Source: Flammeovirga yaeyamensis
Lineage (GTDB): Bacteria > Bacteroidota > Bacteroidia > Cytophagales > Flammeovirgaceae
Assembly: GCF_018736045.1 (NCBI RefSeq)
Contig: NZ_CP076132.1
Span: forward strand, 3,891,501-3,955,500
Direction: 5' to 3'
DNA length: 64,000 nucleotides
Shown here: one piece after another, positions 9,095-16,943 of the stretch
How positions within the stretch are numbered: position 1 is the stretch's first letter
Layout of the letters: each line of letters begins with the position of its first letter
Notes under the pieces: generated by a model
What the model was told of the DNA's origin: nothing
Databases searched by the model: none
What the model saw: the letters and a program-made list of their open reading frames with translations, nothing else
Position numbers and translations under genes: made by a program

Positions 9095-10708
9095 ATGTAT
9101 TCTAGAAGTCAAGGTTTCGAAATTTTAAGTGATGCAAGACATAATAAATCAGTTGCATTCAGTAGGCAAGAACGTGAGCTATTCAATTTGAGGGGTTTAC
9201 TACCCTACTCTTCAGTCACTCAAGATGTTCAAGTAAAACGTATCATGGATGGTTTAAAACGCAAATCGTCTGATATCGAAAAATATTTATTACTCTCACT
9301 TTTACACGATAGAAATGAAAGGCTCTTCTATAGAGTGGTGACAGAATATGTGGAGGAAGTGATGCCTATCATATATACTCCAACAGTTGGTCAAGCTTGT
9401 AAAGAATTCTCGAATAACTTTAAAAGAACAAGAGGTTTTTACATTACTCCAGAAGACAAAGGTGAAATAAGAAAAATACTTGACAATTGGCCAGAGGATT
9501 ATGTAAAAGTCATCGTAGTTACTGATGGTGAACGTATTTTAGGTTTAGGTGATTTAGGTGCAAACGGCATGGGTATTCCCATCGGAAAGTTAGAATTGTA
9601 CTGTGCTTGTGCGGGCATTCACCCATATGAATGTTTACCTGTTATGCTGGATGTAGGTACCAATAATCAAGAACTACTTGATGATATATTATACTTGGGT
9701 TATCCATTCAACAGGATAAAAGGAGAAGAATATTTTGAGTTAGTCGATGAGTTCGTCATGGCAATTCAAGATAAATATCCTAAAGCTTTAATTCAGTTCG
9801 AAGATTTTCTAACCCCAAATGCCTATGCACTACTAAATAAATATAAGGACAAAGTCTTATGTTTTAACGATGACATACAAGGTACAGCTGCTGTAGCTTT
9901 ATCTGGTGTATATGCCTCCACAAGAATTACAAATGTTGCATTTAAAGACCTAAAAGTAATGTTCCTTGGTGCAGGTTCTGCAGCTACAGGTATTGCCGAT
10001 CTAATGGTGGCCGCTTACATGAAAGAAGGACTTACCAAAAAGCAAGCGGAGTCGCAACTATGGTTTGTGGATGTGAACGGATTAGTGGTTGAAAGTAGAG
10101 ATGATTTAATGGAACATAACCTTCCTTATGCTCACTTACATCCTCAAATGAGTTTCGAAGAAGCAATAGATGATATTCAACCTCATATACTCATTGGAGC
10201 TACAGGTGTTGCAGGAACTTTTACACAAACGGTTATCGAAAAAATGACTAAATACAACGAAAGACCTGTGATTTTTGCCCTCTCTAATCCAACATCAAAA
10301 GCAGAGTGTACTGCAGAACAAGCTTACGAATGGAGTAATGGAAAAGCAATATTCGCAAGTGGTAGTCCTTTTGCTCCAGTAAATTATAAAGGTACTGAAT
10401 ATCGACCAGGACAAGGAAATAATGCTTATGTATTCCCTGGAATTGGTTTAGGGGCTATTATTTCTAACGCGAAAAACATCCCTGATGAATTATTCCTAGA
10501 AGCTGCAAAAACACTTTCGGAACAAGTAACAGAAGATGATATTAACGCAGGTGCTTTATATCCAAAGCTATCAGAAATTAGAAATCACTCCTTAGAAATA
10601 GCTATTCGAGTGGCAGATGCGGCGTTTGAATTAAAGATTGCCAAAGGACATAAACCTCATAATCTCAGAAAATTTGTAAAAGACTATATGTTTGATCCTA
10701 AATATTAG
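9095..10708 (+). CDS. maeA: malic enzyme (malate to pyruvate, decarboxylating)
   Basis: 537 residues, the full length of the large malic enzyme family. Y94 in PIIYTPTVGQAC and K165 in PIGKLELY match the catalytic tyrosine and lysine; E236 and D237 in QFEDFLTPNA and D260 in CFNDDIQGTAA are the metal ligands; LGAGSAATGIA near 291-301 is the dinucleotide-binding loop. It oxidises and decarboxylates L-malate to pyruvate and CO2 in the cytosol, supplying pyruvate or reducing power. Whether NAD or NADP is used cannot be settled by eye, so the symbol is by family only. It is a single-gene unit with its own terminator. A TAATTTTG sequence at 8970-8977 fits a -7 element, without a clear upstream partner. 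Confidence 0.92.
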   Translation: MYSRSQGFEILSDARHNKSVAFSRQERELFNLRGLLPYSSVTQDVQVKRIMDGLKRKSSDIEKYLLLSLLHDRNERLFYRVVTEYVEEVMPIIYTPTVGQACKEFSNNFKRTRGFYITPEDKGEIRKILDNWPEDYVKVIVVTDGERILGLGDLGANGMGIPIGKLELYCACAGIHPYECLPVMLDVGTNNQELLDDILYLGYPFNRIKGEEYFELVDEFVMAIQDKYPKALIQFEDFLTPNAYALLNKYKDKVLCFNDDIQGTAAVALSGVYASTRITNVAFKDLKVMFLGAGSAATGIADLMVAAYMKEGLTKKQAESQLWFVDVNGLVVESRDDLMEHNLPYAHLHPQMSFEEAIDDIQPHILIGATGVAGTFTQTVIEKMTKYNERPVIFALSNPTSKAECTAEQAYEWSNGKAIFASGSPFAPVNYKGTEYRPGQGNNAYVFPGIGLGAIISNAKNIPDELFLEAAKTLSEQVTEDDINAGALYPKLSEIRNHSLEIAIRVADAAFELKIAKGHKPHNLRKFVKDYMFDPKY

Positions 10709-10723
10709 TCACTATATAAATAA

Positions 10724-10773
10724 AAAAGAGAGTTAGTTTCATTCATTGTGATGAAACTAACTCTCTTTTTTTC
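10724..10773. terminator. strong rho-independent terminator, usable in both directions
   Basis: A stem of about 16 bp (AGAGAGTTAGTTTCAT near 10727-10742 with its complement at 10751-10766), A-run on the left and T-run on the right, between the convergent malic enzyme and BatC-like genes. Confidence 0.9.
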
Positions 10774-10823
10774 TTACATAGAATACTTAAAATGTGTTCT
10801 TCTGTCAAGAATTTATTTCTAGA

Positions 10824-11684
10824 TTACCAATCCTGCATATCAGAATCCGTTCTTTTGTTCGACTTCTTCTTTTGCTGTTGGAAGAACTGAATTTCGTTAT
10901 TTTTCAATGCATCAAGAATCATTTGTGCCTGTTCCTTTGGCATTTTTATCTCTTGCATTCTTTCTTGGAATTCCTGTAATTCTTTTTCTTTTTCTTTTTG
11001 CTCTTTCTCTTCTTCAGACTCTTGAGGCTCTTCCGATTTTTGTTCTTCTTGTTCTTTATTTTCTCCTTCGTCTTTCTTCTGCTCGTCCTCTTTGTTGTCT
11101 TCCTTATTCTCCTCTTCTTTATCTTTATTTTCTTGATCCTGCTTGTCCTGCTGATCCTGTTGATCCTGCTTGTCTTGCTGATCTTGTTTATCCTTATTGT
11201 CCTGATTATCCTTATTGTCCTTATTTTGCTCGTCTTGTTGCTGTTTTTTCTTTAATAACAACTCATAATTATAACGTGCTTGAAGGTTTGTCGGATCGTG
11301 TTTCATCGCCAATTTGGTAAATGAAATCGCTTTTTCCAACTCTTTAGGATCTTGAGACATGATCACTCCTAATTGTTGATTTGCAATAGAGGCAATTTTT
11401 TTGTCCTTCGCATTCTGGATATTCGCATATTTAGTTTTTGCATTCTCCAAATCATTTGATTTAAAGTAAGCATGTGCTAAATCGAGCATAGCCGCATCGT
11501 CTTTCTCATTTAGAGAATCTAAAAGTATAGTAAATTCCTTAATCGCTGTTTTGTAATCTTCCGCTTTGAAAGCAGCTTCAGCAGCATTCTTGTGTTTGTT
11601 AACGGTAGAAATTCTCGTGACTCCACCATTTGCTAAGGCAAACAAACTACTAAAAACAAAAAGGATCGATAGAATCGCTTTCAT
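10824..11684 (-). CDS. TPR protein of the Bacteroidota Bat family (BatC-like), with charged repeat tail
   Basis: The start at 11684 gives 286 residues beginning MKAILSILFVFSSLFALANGG, a clear signal peptide; the frame extends 22 codons upstream without need. Tetratricopeptide repeats cover about residues 30-150 and end in ARYNYELLLKKKQQQDEQ, a junction typical of BatC. A long low-complexity tail of K, D, Q and E (about 155-240) follows, then a short helix. Bat proteins are linked to aerotolerance and envelope assembly, and batC normally sits with batA, batB, batD and batE and a MoxR ATPase; none is present here, so this is an isolated relative. The DNA of the tail is strongly iterative and could expand or contract. 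Confidence 0.65.
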   Translation of the reverse strand: MKAILSILFVFSSLFALANGGVTRISTVNKHKNAAEAAFKAEDYKTAIKEFTILLDSLNEKDDAAMLDLAHAYFKSNDLENAKTKYANIQNAKDKKIASIANQQLGVIMSQDPKELEKAISFTKLAMKHDPTNLQARYNYELLLKKKQQQDEQNKDNKDNQDNKDKQDQQDKQDQQDQQDKQDQENKDKEEENKEDNKEDEQKKDEGENKEQEEQKSEEPQESEEEKEQKEKEKELQEFQERMQEIKMPKEQAQMILDALKNNEIQFFQQQKKKSNKRTDSDMQDW

Positions 11685-11726
11685 AGATGATGTGTTAAAA
11701 AATCTTATACGAACAATTAGAAAAGA

Positions 11727-11774
11727 GGAAAGACGTAAAATAGAGGTCAAAACCCCGTTTTTTCACGTCTTTCC
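11727..11774 (-). terminator. long nested hairpin downstream of rimO
   Basis: GGAAAGACGT (11727-11736) pairs perfectly with ACGTCTTTCC (11765-11774); the loop contains a second small hairpin (AAAAC/GTTTT). On the minus strand the stem is followed by a moderately T-rich sequence, so it may end the rimO transcript before the BatC-like gene. Confidence 0.5.
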
Positions 11775-11837
11775 ATATTAATATTCTATTGTACTATTTT
11801 CTTTGTATATATACAAGTCTAATAGCGATTTGTCGTC

Positions 11838-13157
11838 TTAATCAACGATTTCTCCATAAAGATCGAAAGGCTCTGCATCTGTAATTTTAACATTTGCAAA
11901 ATCGCCCAATCGGATATGGTTCTCTTCAGAAACAGGAACCAATACTTCGTTGTCTACTTCTGGCGAATCGTATTCCGTTCTACCCACAAAGTAACCACCC
12001 TCGATTTTATCAAATAGTACTTTGAAAGTTTTACCTATTTTGGCTTGGTTCAGTTCCATAGAAATTTCTTCCTGAACTTCCATAATAGCTTCTTGTCTTT
12101 CTTGTTTTACTTCCTCAGGAACATCATCTTCCATATTGTCGCCTGCATGAGTATCTTCTTCATGAGAGTAAGCAAATACACCCACTCTTTCGAATTTCAT
12201 ACGTTCAACAAAGTCAAGCATTTCTTCGAACTCCTCTTCTGTTTCACCTGGGTGACCTGTTATTAAAGTTGTTCTAATAGCGATATCTGGAATTTGAGCA
12301 CGGATAGCATTAATTAATTCCTCTTGCTTCTCTCTTGATGTACCACGTCTCATACGTTTCAACATTTCCGTTGAACCATGTTGAAGAGGAATATCCAAGT
12401 AGTTAGCAATATTATCTTTTTCCTTCATTACTTCGATCACATCCATTGGGAAACCTGTTGGATACGCATAATGTAGACGAATCCATTCCAAGCCCTCAAC
12501 ATCTGATAAAGCACGAAGCAAATCAGCTAATTTTCTGCCTTTATAGATATCTAGACCATAATACGTAAGGTCTTGTGCAATCAATAAAATTTCTTTTACT
12601 CCTTTCGATACCATATCTTCAGCTTGTTTTACCAACTCTTCGATAGGTACAGAAACGTGTTTACCACGCATTAAAGGAATAGCACAGAATGAACAAGGAC
12701 GGTCACAACCTTCTGCAATTTTAAGGTAACCGAAGTGTTTATCTGTAGTTAATAATCTTTCGCCTAAAAGTTCTTTTTTGTAATCTGCTTTTAGTGCTTT
12801 TAAAAGGTTAGGTACTTCTCTTGTTCCAAAGAAAGCATCAACTTCTGGAATTTCTTTTACTAGGTCTTCTTTATATCTTTCTGATAAACAACCAGAAACA
12901 TATACTTTCTCTACCAAGCCTTCCTTTTTAGCCTCTGCATATCTTAAGATGGTCTCTAAAGATTCTTCTTTAGCATGACCAATAAATCCACAAGTATTGA
13001 TGAGTACGATATTGAATTTATCGTTATCCATTTCGTGTTCTACATCAATTCCGTTTCCTCTTAACTGTGTCATGATTACCTCAGAGTCCACAATATTTTT
13101 TGAACATCCAAGTGTGATCACATTGACTTTATTCTCTTTTGTCGTTCTGGCTTTCAA
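11838..13157 (-). CDS. rimO: ribosomal protein S12 methylthiotransferase RimO
   Basis: 439 residues with the three RimO/MiaB domains in order. The N-terminal UPF0004 domain has cluster cysteines C18 (LGCSKN), C56 (NTCGF) and C90 (SGCL). The radical-SAM barrel has C151-x-x-x-C155-x-x-C158 (CDRPCSFC) followed by RGKHVS. The C-terminal TRAM domain covers about 370-439. LGCSKN-x-x-D-S-E and IPLMRGKHVS are typical of RimO rather than MiaB. It adds a methylthio group to the conserved aspartate of ribosomal protein S12, using two iron-sulfur clusters and S-adenosylmethionine. It appears to be transcribed alone. Confidence 0.95.
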   Translation of the reverse strand: MKARTTKENKVNVITLGCSKNIVDSEVIMTQLRGNGIDVEHEMDNDKFNIVLINTCGFIGHAKEESLETILRYAEAKKEGLVEKVYVSGCLSERYKEDLVKEIPEVDAFFGTREVPNLLKALKADYKKELLGERLLTTDKHFGYLKIAEGCDRPCSFCAIPLMRGKHVSVPIEELVKQAEDMVSKGVKEILLIAQDLTYYGLDIYKGRKLADLLRALSDVEGLEWIRLHYAYPTGFPMDVIEVMKEKDNIANYLDIPLQHGSTEMLKRMRRGTSREKQEELINAIRAQIPDIAIRTTLITGHPGETEEEFEEMLDFVERMKFERVGVFAYSHEEDTHAGDNMEDDVPEEVKQERQEAIMEVQEEISMELNQAKIGKTFKVLFDKIEGGYFVGRTEYDSPEVDNEVLVPVSEENHIRLGDFANVKITDAEPFDLYGEIVD

Positions 13158-13623
13158 TTGATTACCTTTTAAATGATATATTTCTAATTAAATCAAATAG
13201 TAGATTTGATCTATAACAACTTCTTATAATTCTGATCACCTCTGTCAATGAATAGTATATTAATTGAATTTTGGTGAGGAAAGTATTCTCTTGTTTCTAT
13301 TTTTTTTAAGAACTTGATGAGACCATCTACAATTATTCAGTCTGCAAAATTATCAGTTTATTTTGTGGTTAACAACCTAAACTACAAACAGATGCGAATG
13401 ATTTACTTCAATTAAGAAAAAAAGTGATGCTTATTTTTAATTTAATAGTTCGAAACCAATGTATTACAAATAGTATTAAATCTTAAAAAACGTTGATTTT
13501 AACGTTATAGATTCTCCATAGTCACAAAAAAACAATATTTTTGTAGATCTAAACTTAATCCATTTATTTAGGTACATATCTATTTTTTTAGACTCGCCTA
13601 CAATATTGTAATCTGTAGAACAT
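13158..13623. promoter_or_regulatory. 466-base divergent promoter region (rimO / Cache kinase)
   Basis: No gene seen. Upstream of the kinase there is a perfect TAnnTTTG match, TATTTTTG at 13536-13543, without a good TTG partner. About 30-47 bases before it, AACGTT occurs twice (13489-13494 and 13501-13506) with a 12-bp period; the first copy extends to AACGTTGAT, a full match to the LytTR half-site pattern, though the spacing is not that of a LytTR pair. An activator site for the kinase is possible. Confidence 0.35.
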
Positions 13624-15930
13624 ATGAAGCTCTTTGAGCAAAACAATAAAAAACAGGAAAGAAAAGAACATGTCTCGGAAGCTACTTTTATCCCGGTCAT
13701 GACTCTTTCTGTTATTGCAATAACTTTTTTAGTAGGCATTTGGTCGGTTAAAGAACTTAGCGATTACAAAACTGATGTTGAACAACTAGAACTTGAGTTT
13801 ACCGAAAAACAAAAACAAGTGACTAGAAACGAAGTTGAAAATTCTTTTAAGTACATCAAATACTTAGAAAAGAACACGGAAAAGCACCTTAAGAAAACGC
13901 TTCAGAACAGAGTGAATGAAGCCTACCTTATTGCCAACAATATCTACGAAAGAAATAAAAGAAAACTATCCAAAAAACAAATCACAGAGTTAATCAAAGA
14001 CTCGCTAAAACCTATCCGATTTAATAGTTCTAGAGGTTATTATTTTATCGACCATATCGATGGTTATGCGGTGATGAATGCTTCAGATCCTTCAGCAGAA
14101 GGCTCTTATATTTTGGACTATCAAGATGCAAAAGGAAATTACTTCATCCGCCAGGAAATGGAAATTGCAAAAACGGTAGGAAGTGGATTCTTTGAATATT
14201 ATTGGATGAAGCCTGATCAAAAAGATAAAAAGCAATACCCTAAGGTTTCCTACATCCGCTATTTTAAAGAATTGGGATTGGTGATTGGTACTGGAGAGTA
14301 TATGGACAATGTAACCAAAGACATGCAAGTGCAGGCTTTGGAACGTATGGCCTCGGTTCATTTCGGTAAAGAAGGATACCTTTTTGTCAATCAAAGAGGC
14401 AATCCCCTATTGCAACGTTGGAAGTATTACGAAAGTGCAAAACAACTTTCTGCAGAGCAATTAAATTCTCTTCCATTAACGGATGAGGATGGAGATACTA
14501 CCTACTTTAACGATGTTCCTTTCCATTTAACCAATAAAAAACAGATTGGAGGTTTCTACTATTACAATTACAGAAAACCAAACAGTCAGGAAGTCACTAA
14601 AAAGTTCTCTTACCTACTCTATTTTAAAGAATGGGATTGGACCATTGGTGCCGGTGTTTACCTTGATGAGTTGGACGAGCAAATTGATGCCAAACGTGCC
14701 ATGTTAATTCGTGAATTGACCACCGAACTCTTTAGAATATTATCGATCTCTACATTGTTGATTGCCATCCTTTGGTGGAGATTAAGAAAAGTGGCGACAG
14801 GAATTACCAACAACCTGCAGGAATTTTCTTCTTTCTTCGATACGGCATCAAAAGAACATGTAAAGATCAATAGAGATCGTTTGGCTTATGCCGAATTTGA
14901 TCAATTGGCCGATTTAGCAAATAAAATGTTGGATGAAAGAGAGAATGATAAGCGCAAGATTATTGAAGCTTATCATGAAATTCAGACTTCAGAAGAGGAA
15001 CTCCGCCAACAATCGGAGAGTTTGATTTTGACGAATCAGAAGTTAGAAGAGGCAATGAATGAAGTGAAGGCCGCACAAGTGCAGCTGATCAATTCAGAAA
15101 AAATGGCTTCTTTAGGTCAATTAACAGCTGGTATCGCTCACGAAATCAATAATCCAATTAACTTTGTGACCTCCAATGTTTTGCCATTGAAAGAAGATAT
15201 CGAGGATATCATCAATCTCTTGAATAGTTGCAATGATATGATCAAAATGCACGAGAAAGGAGAAGATATCACCGAAAAAGTAAAAGAAGTCAATGCCTTA
15301 GCAGAGGAAGTGGAAGTAGATATACTTACCGATGAGATCAAGCAATTGATCCAAGGTATTGAAGAAGGTGCACAACGTACCAAAGAAATTGTTCTCGGTT
15401 TGAGAACATTCTCTAGGTTAGATGAAGATACTTTCAAACACGCTAATATTAACGAAGGAATTGCCTCGACAATTACTATCCTTAATAACAAGGCGAAAAA
15501 GAAGAATATCGAAATAAAAACCGATCTTCAGGAAAATTTACCGGAGATTCAATGTTTACCTGGTAGAGTCAACCAAGTGTTTATGAATATCATTAATAAT
15601 GCTATTCAGGCTGTGGAAGAAAATACAGGTGAGATTGTGGTAAATACACATTATACTGAAGGGGATAATGATATTAATATTACTATCCGAGATAATGGCT
15701 GTGGTATGCCACAAGCTGTAATTGATAAGATTTTTGATCCTTTCTTTACAACCAAAGATGTGGGAGAAGGTACAGGATTAGGGTTATCGATTACCTATGG
15801 TATTATCAAACAGCACGGAGGACAAATTATGGTCTCTTCAAAACCTGCTACTAAAGACAATGATGAGTCTTTTACAGAATTTAGTATCCTACTTCCTATT
15901 GAAGGAAAAAAAGAATTAGAAAAGAAATAA
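13624..15930 (+). CDS. double-Cache sensor histidine kinase
   Basis: 768 residues. A membrane helix at about 23-43, an extracytoplasmic region with two Cache modules (first near 90-235 with [16 protein letters not shown], second near 240-355 with EGYLFVN and [14 protein letters not shown]), a second helix near 368-386, a HAMP-like linker and coiled coil (about 390-495), then the phosphoacceptor H506 in [12 protein letters not shown] and a HATPase domain with the N box [12 protein letters not shown]1 DNGCGMP and G2 GEGTGLGL. The Cache pair should sense a small ligand in the periplasm. No response regulator is encoded nearby. The stop is 4 bases from the start of rsmH, so the two are probably co-transcribed. 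Confidence 0.92.
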   Translation: MKLFEQNNKKQERKEHVSEATFIPVMTLSVIAITFLVGIWSVKELSDYKTDVEQLELEFTEKQKQVTRNEVENSFKYIKYLEKNTEKHLKKTLQNRVNEAYLIANNIYERNKRKLSKKQITELIKDSLKPIRFNSSRGYYFIDHIDGYAVMNASDPSAEGSYILDYQDAKGNYFIRQEMEIAKTVGSGFFEYYWMKPDQKDKKQYPKVSYIRYFKELGLVIGTGEYMDNVTKDMQVQALERMASVHFGKEGYLFVNQRGNPLLQRWKYYESAKQLSAEQLNSLPLTDEDGDTTYFNDVPFHLTNKKQIGGFYYYNYRKPNSQEVTKKFSYLLYFKEWDWTIGAGVYLDELDEQIDAKRAMLIRELTTELFRILSISTLLIAILWWRLRKVATGITNNLQEFSSFFDTASKEHVKINRDRLAYAEFDQLADLANKMLDERENDKRKIIEAYHEIQTSEEELRQQSESLILTNQKLEEAMNEVKAAQVQLINSEKMASLGQLTAGIAHEINNPINFVTSNVLPLKEDIEDIINLLNSCNDMIKMHEKGEDITEKVKEVNALAEEVEVDILTDEIKQLIQGIEEGAQRTKEIVLGLRTFSRLDEDTFKHANINEGIASTITILNNKAKKKNIEIKTDLQENLPEIQCLPGRVNQVFMNIINNAIQAVEENTGEIVVNTHYTEGDNDINITIRDNGCGMPQAVIDKIFDPFFTTKDVGEGTGLGLSITYGIIKQHGGQIMVSSKPATKDNDESFTEFSILLPIEGKKELEKK

Positions 15931-15934
15931 ATTA

Positions 15935-16870
15935 ATGAGCGATTACCATGTTCCTGTAATGCTACACGAGTGTGTAGACGGTTTAAATATTGATCCAACA
16001 AAAACCTATGTGGATGTCACATTTGGAGGCGGTGGTCATACAAGAGAAATTTTAAGTCGTTTAACTACAGGTAAACTTGTTGTTTTTGATCAAGATCCTG
16101 ATGCAAGAAAAAATGCAGAAGCGATTAACGATGATCGTCTGATTTTTTGTGCGGCGAACTTCCGTTACTTAAAACGCTTTTTGAGATTACACGGTATCAA
16201 AACGGTAGCTGGTATTTTGGGCGATTTAGGTATTTCATCTCATCAAATTGATGAAACATCGAGAGGATTCTCTACGCGTGGAGAAGCTCCTTTAGATATG
16301 AGAATGGCACAATCGGGTGCTGTTTCTGCCAAAGAAGTCATCAATGAGTTCGATGAAAAGAAACTAAAAGAGATCTTCAAATTATACGGAGAATTAACGC
16401 ATCCGGGTAAAGCAGCAAGTTTAATTATTAATGCTCGTTCTCAAGCTACGATAGAAACTACTTTGGACTTGATGAATGCATTAAGACCAATGGCTCCAAG
16501 AGGAAAAGAAAACAGATTCTTTGCTCAGGTGTTCCAAGCCATCCGAATTGAAGTAAACGAGGAGTTAGAGACTTTGAGAGAGATGTTGGAACAAGGTGCT
16601 GAAGTTTTAGAAGAAGGTGGATATTTCGTAATCGAATCGTATCACTCTTTGGAAGATCGTTTGGTGAAGAACTTCTTTAAATCTGGAAACTTCGAAGGTA
16701 AACACGAAAAGGATTTCTATGGCAACCTTCTTCGTCCATTAAAACCTTTGAAAAGTAAGCCTATTACCGCTTCTCCAGAAGAGATTGCTACGAATAGAAG
16801 AGCTAGAAGTGCAAAATTAAGAGTAGCGATTAAGTTACCAGAAAATAATAATCCTAAGAGTGAAATCTAG
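15935..16870 (+). CDS. rsmH: 16S rRNA (cytosine(1402)-N4)-methyltransferase RsmH
   Basis: 311 residues of the MraW/RsmH family: HVPVMLHECVDGL at the start, the SAM-binding loop VDVTFGGGGHTREIL (about 27-41), the ILGDLGISSHQID motif, the DMRM segment, and FQAIRIEVNEELE plus SYHSLEDRLVKNFF near the C-terminus. It methylates N4 of C1402 in the decoding centre of 16S rRNA. In most bacteria this gene heads the division and cell-wall cluster with mraZ, ftsL and ftsI; here it follows a histidine kinase by 4 bases and is closed by a terminator, so it has left that context. Confidence 0.96.
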   Translation: MSDYHVPVMLHECVDGLNIDPTKTYVDVTFGGGGHTREILSRLTTGKLVVFDQDPDARKNAEAINDDRLIFCAANFRYLKRFLRLHGIKTVAGILGDLGISSHQIDETSRGFSTRGEAPLDMRMAQSGAVSAKEVINEFDEKKLKEIFKLYGELTHPGKAASLIINARSQATIETTLDLMNALRPMAPRGKENRFFAQVFQAIRIEVNEELETLREMLEQGAEVLEEGGYFVIESYHSLEDRLVKNFFKSGNFEGKHEKDFYGNLLRPLKPLKSKPITASPEEIATNRRARSAKLRVAIKLPENNNPKSEI

Positions 16871-16885
16871 GATCAGAGACAAAAG

Positions 16886-16926
16886 GAAAAAGGCCTTGGA
16901 AAAATTAATTTCTAAGGCCTTTTCTA
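16886..16926. terminator. rho-independent terminator
   Basis: AAAGGCCTT (16889-16897) pairs with AAGGCCTTT (16914-16922), with A-rich and T-rich flanks, between the convergent rsmH and TonB-receptor genes. Confidence 0.85.
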
Positions 16927-16943
16927 TTTATATGAATTGTAGA

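Noticed and set aside
10907-11320. Two plus-strand frames full of Leu, Phe and Val opposite the BatC-like tail
   Set aside because: They are the antisense of Lys/Glu/Asp/Gln codons, which read as Phe/Leu/Val; no start signal or family.
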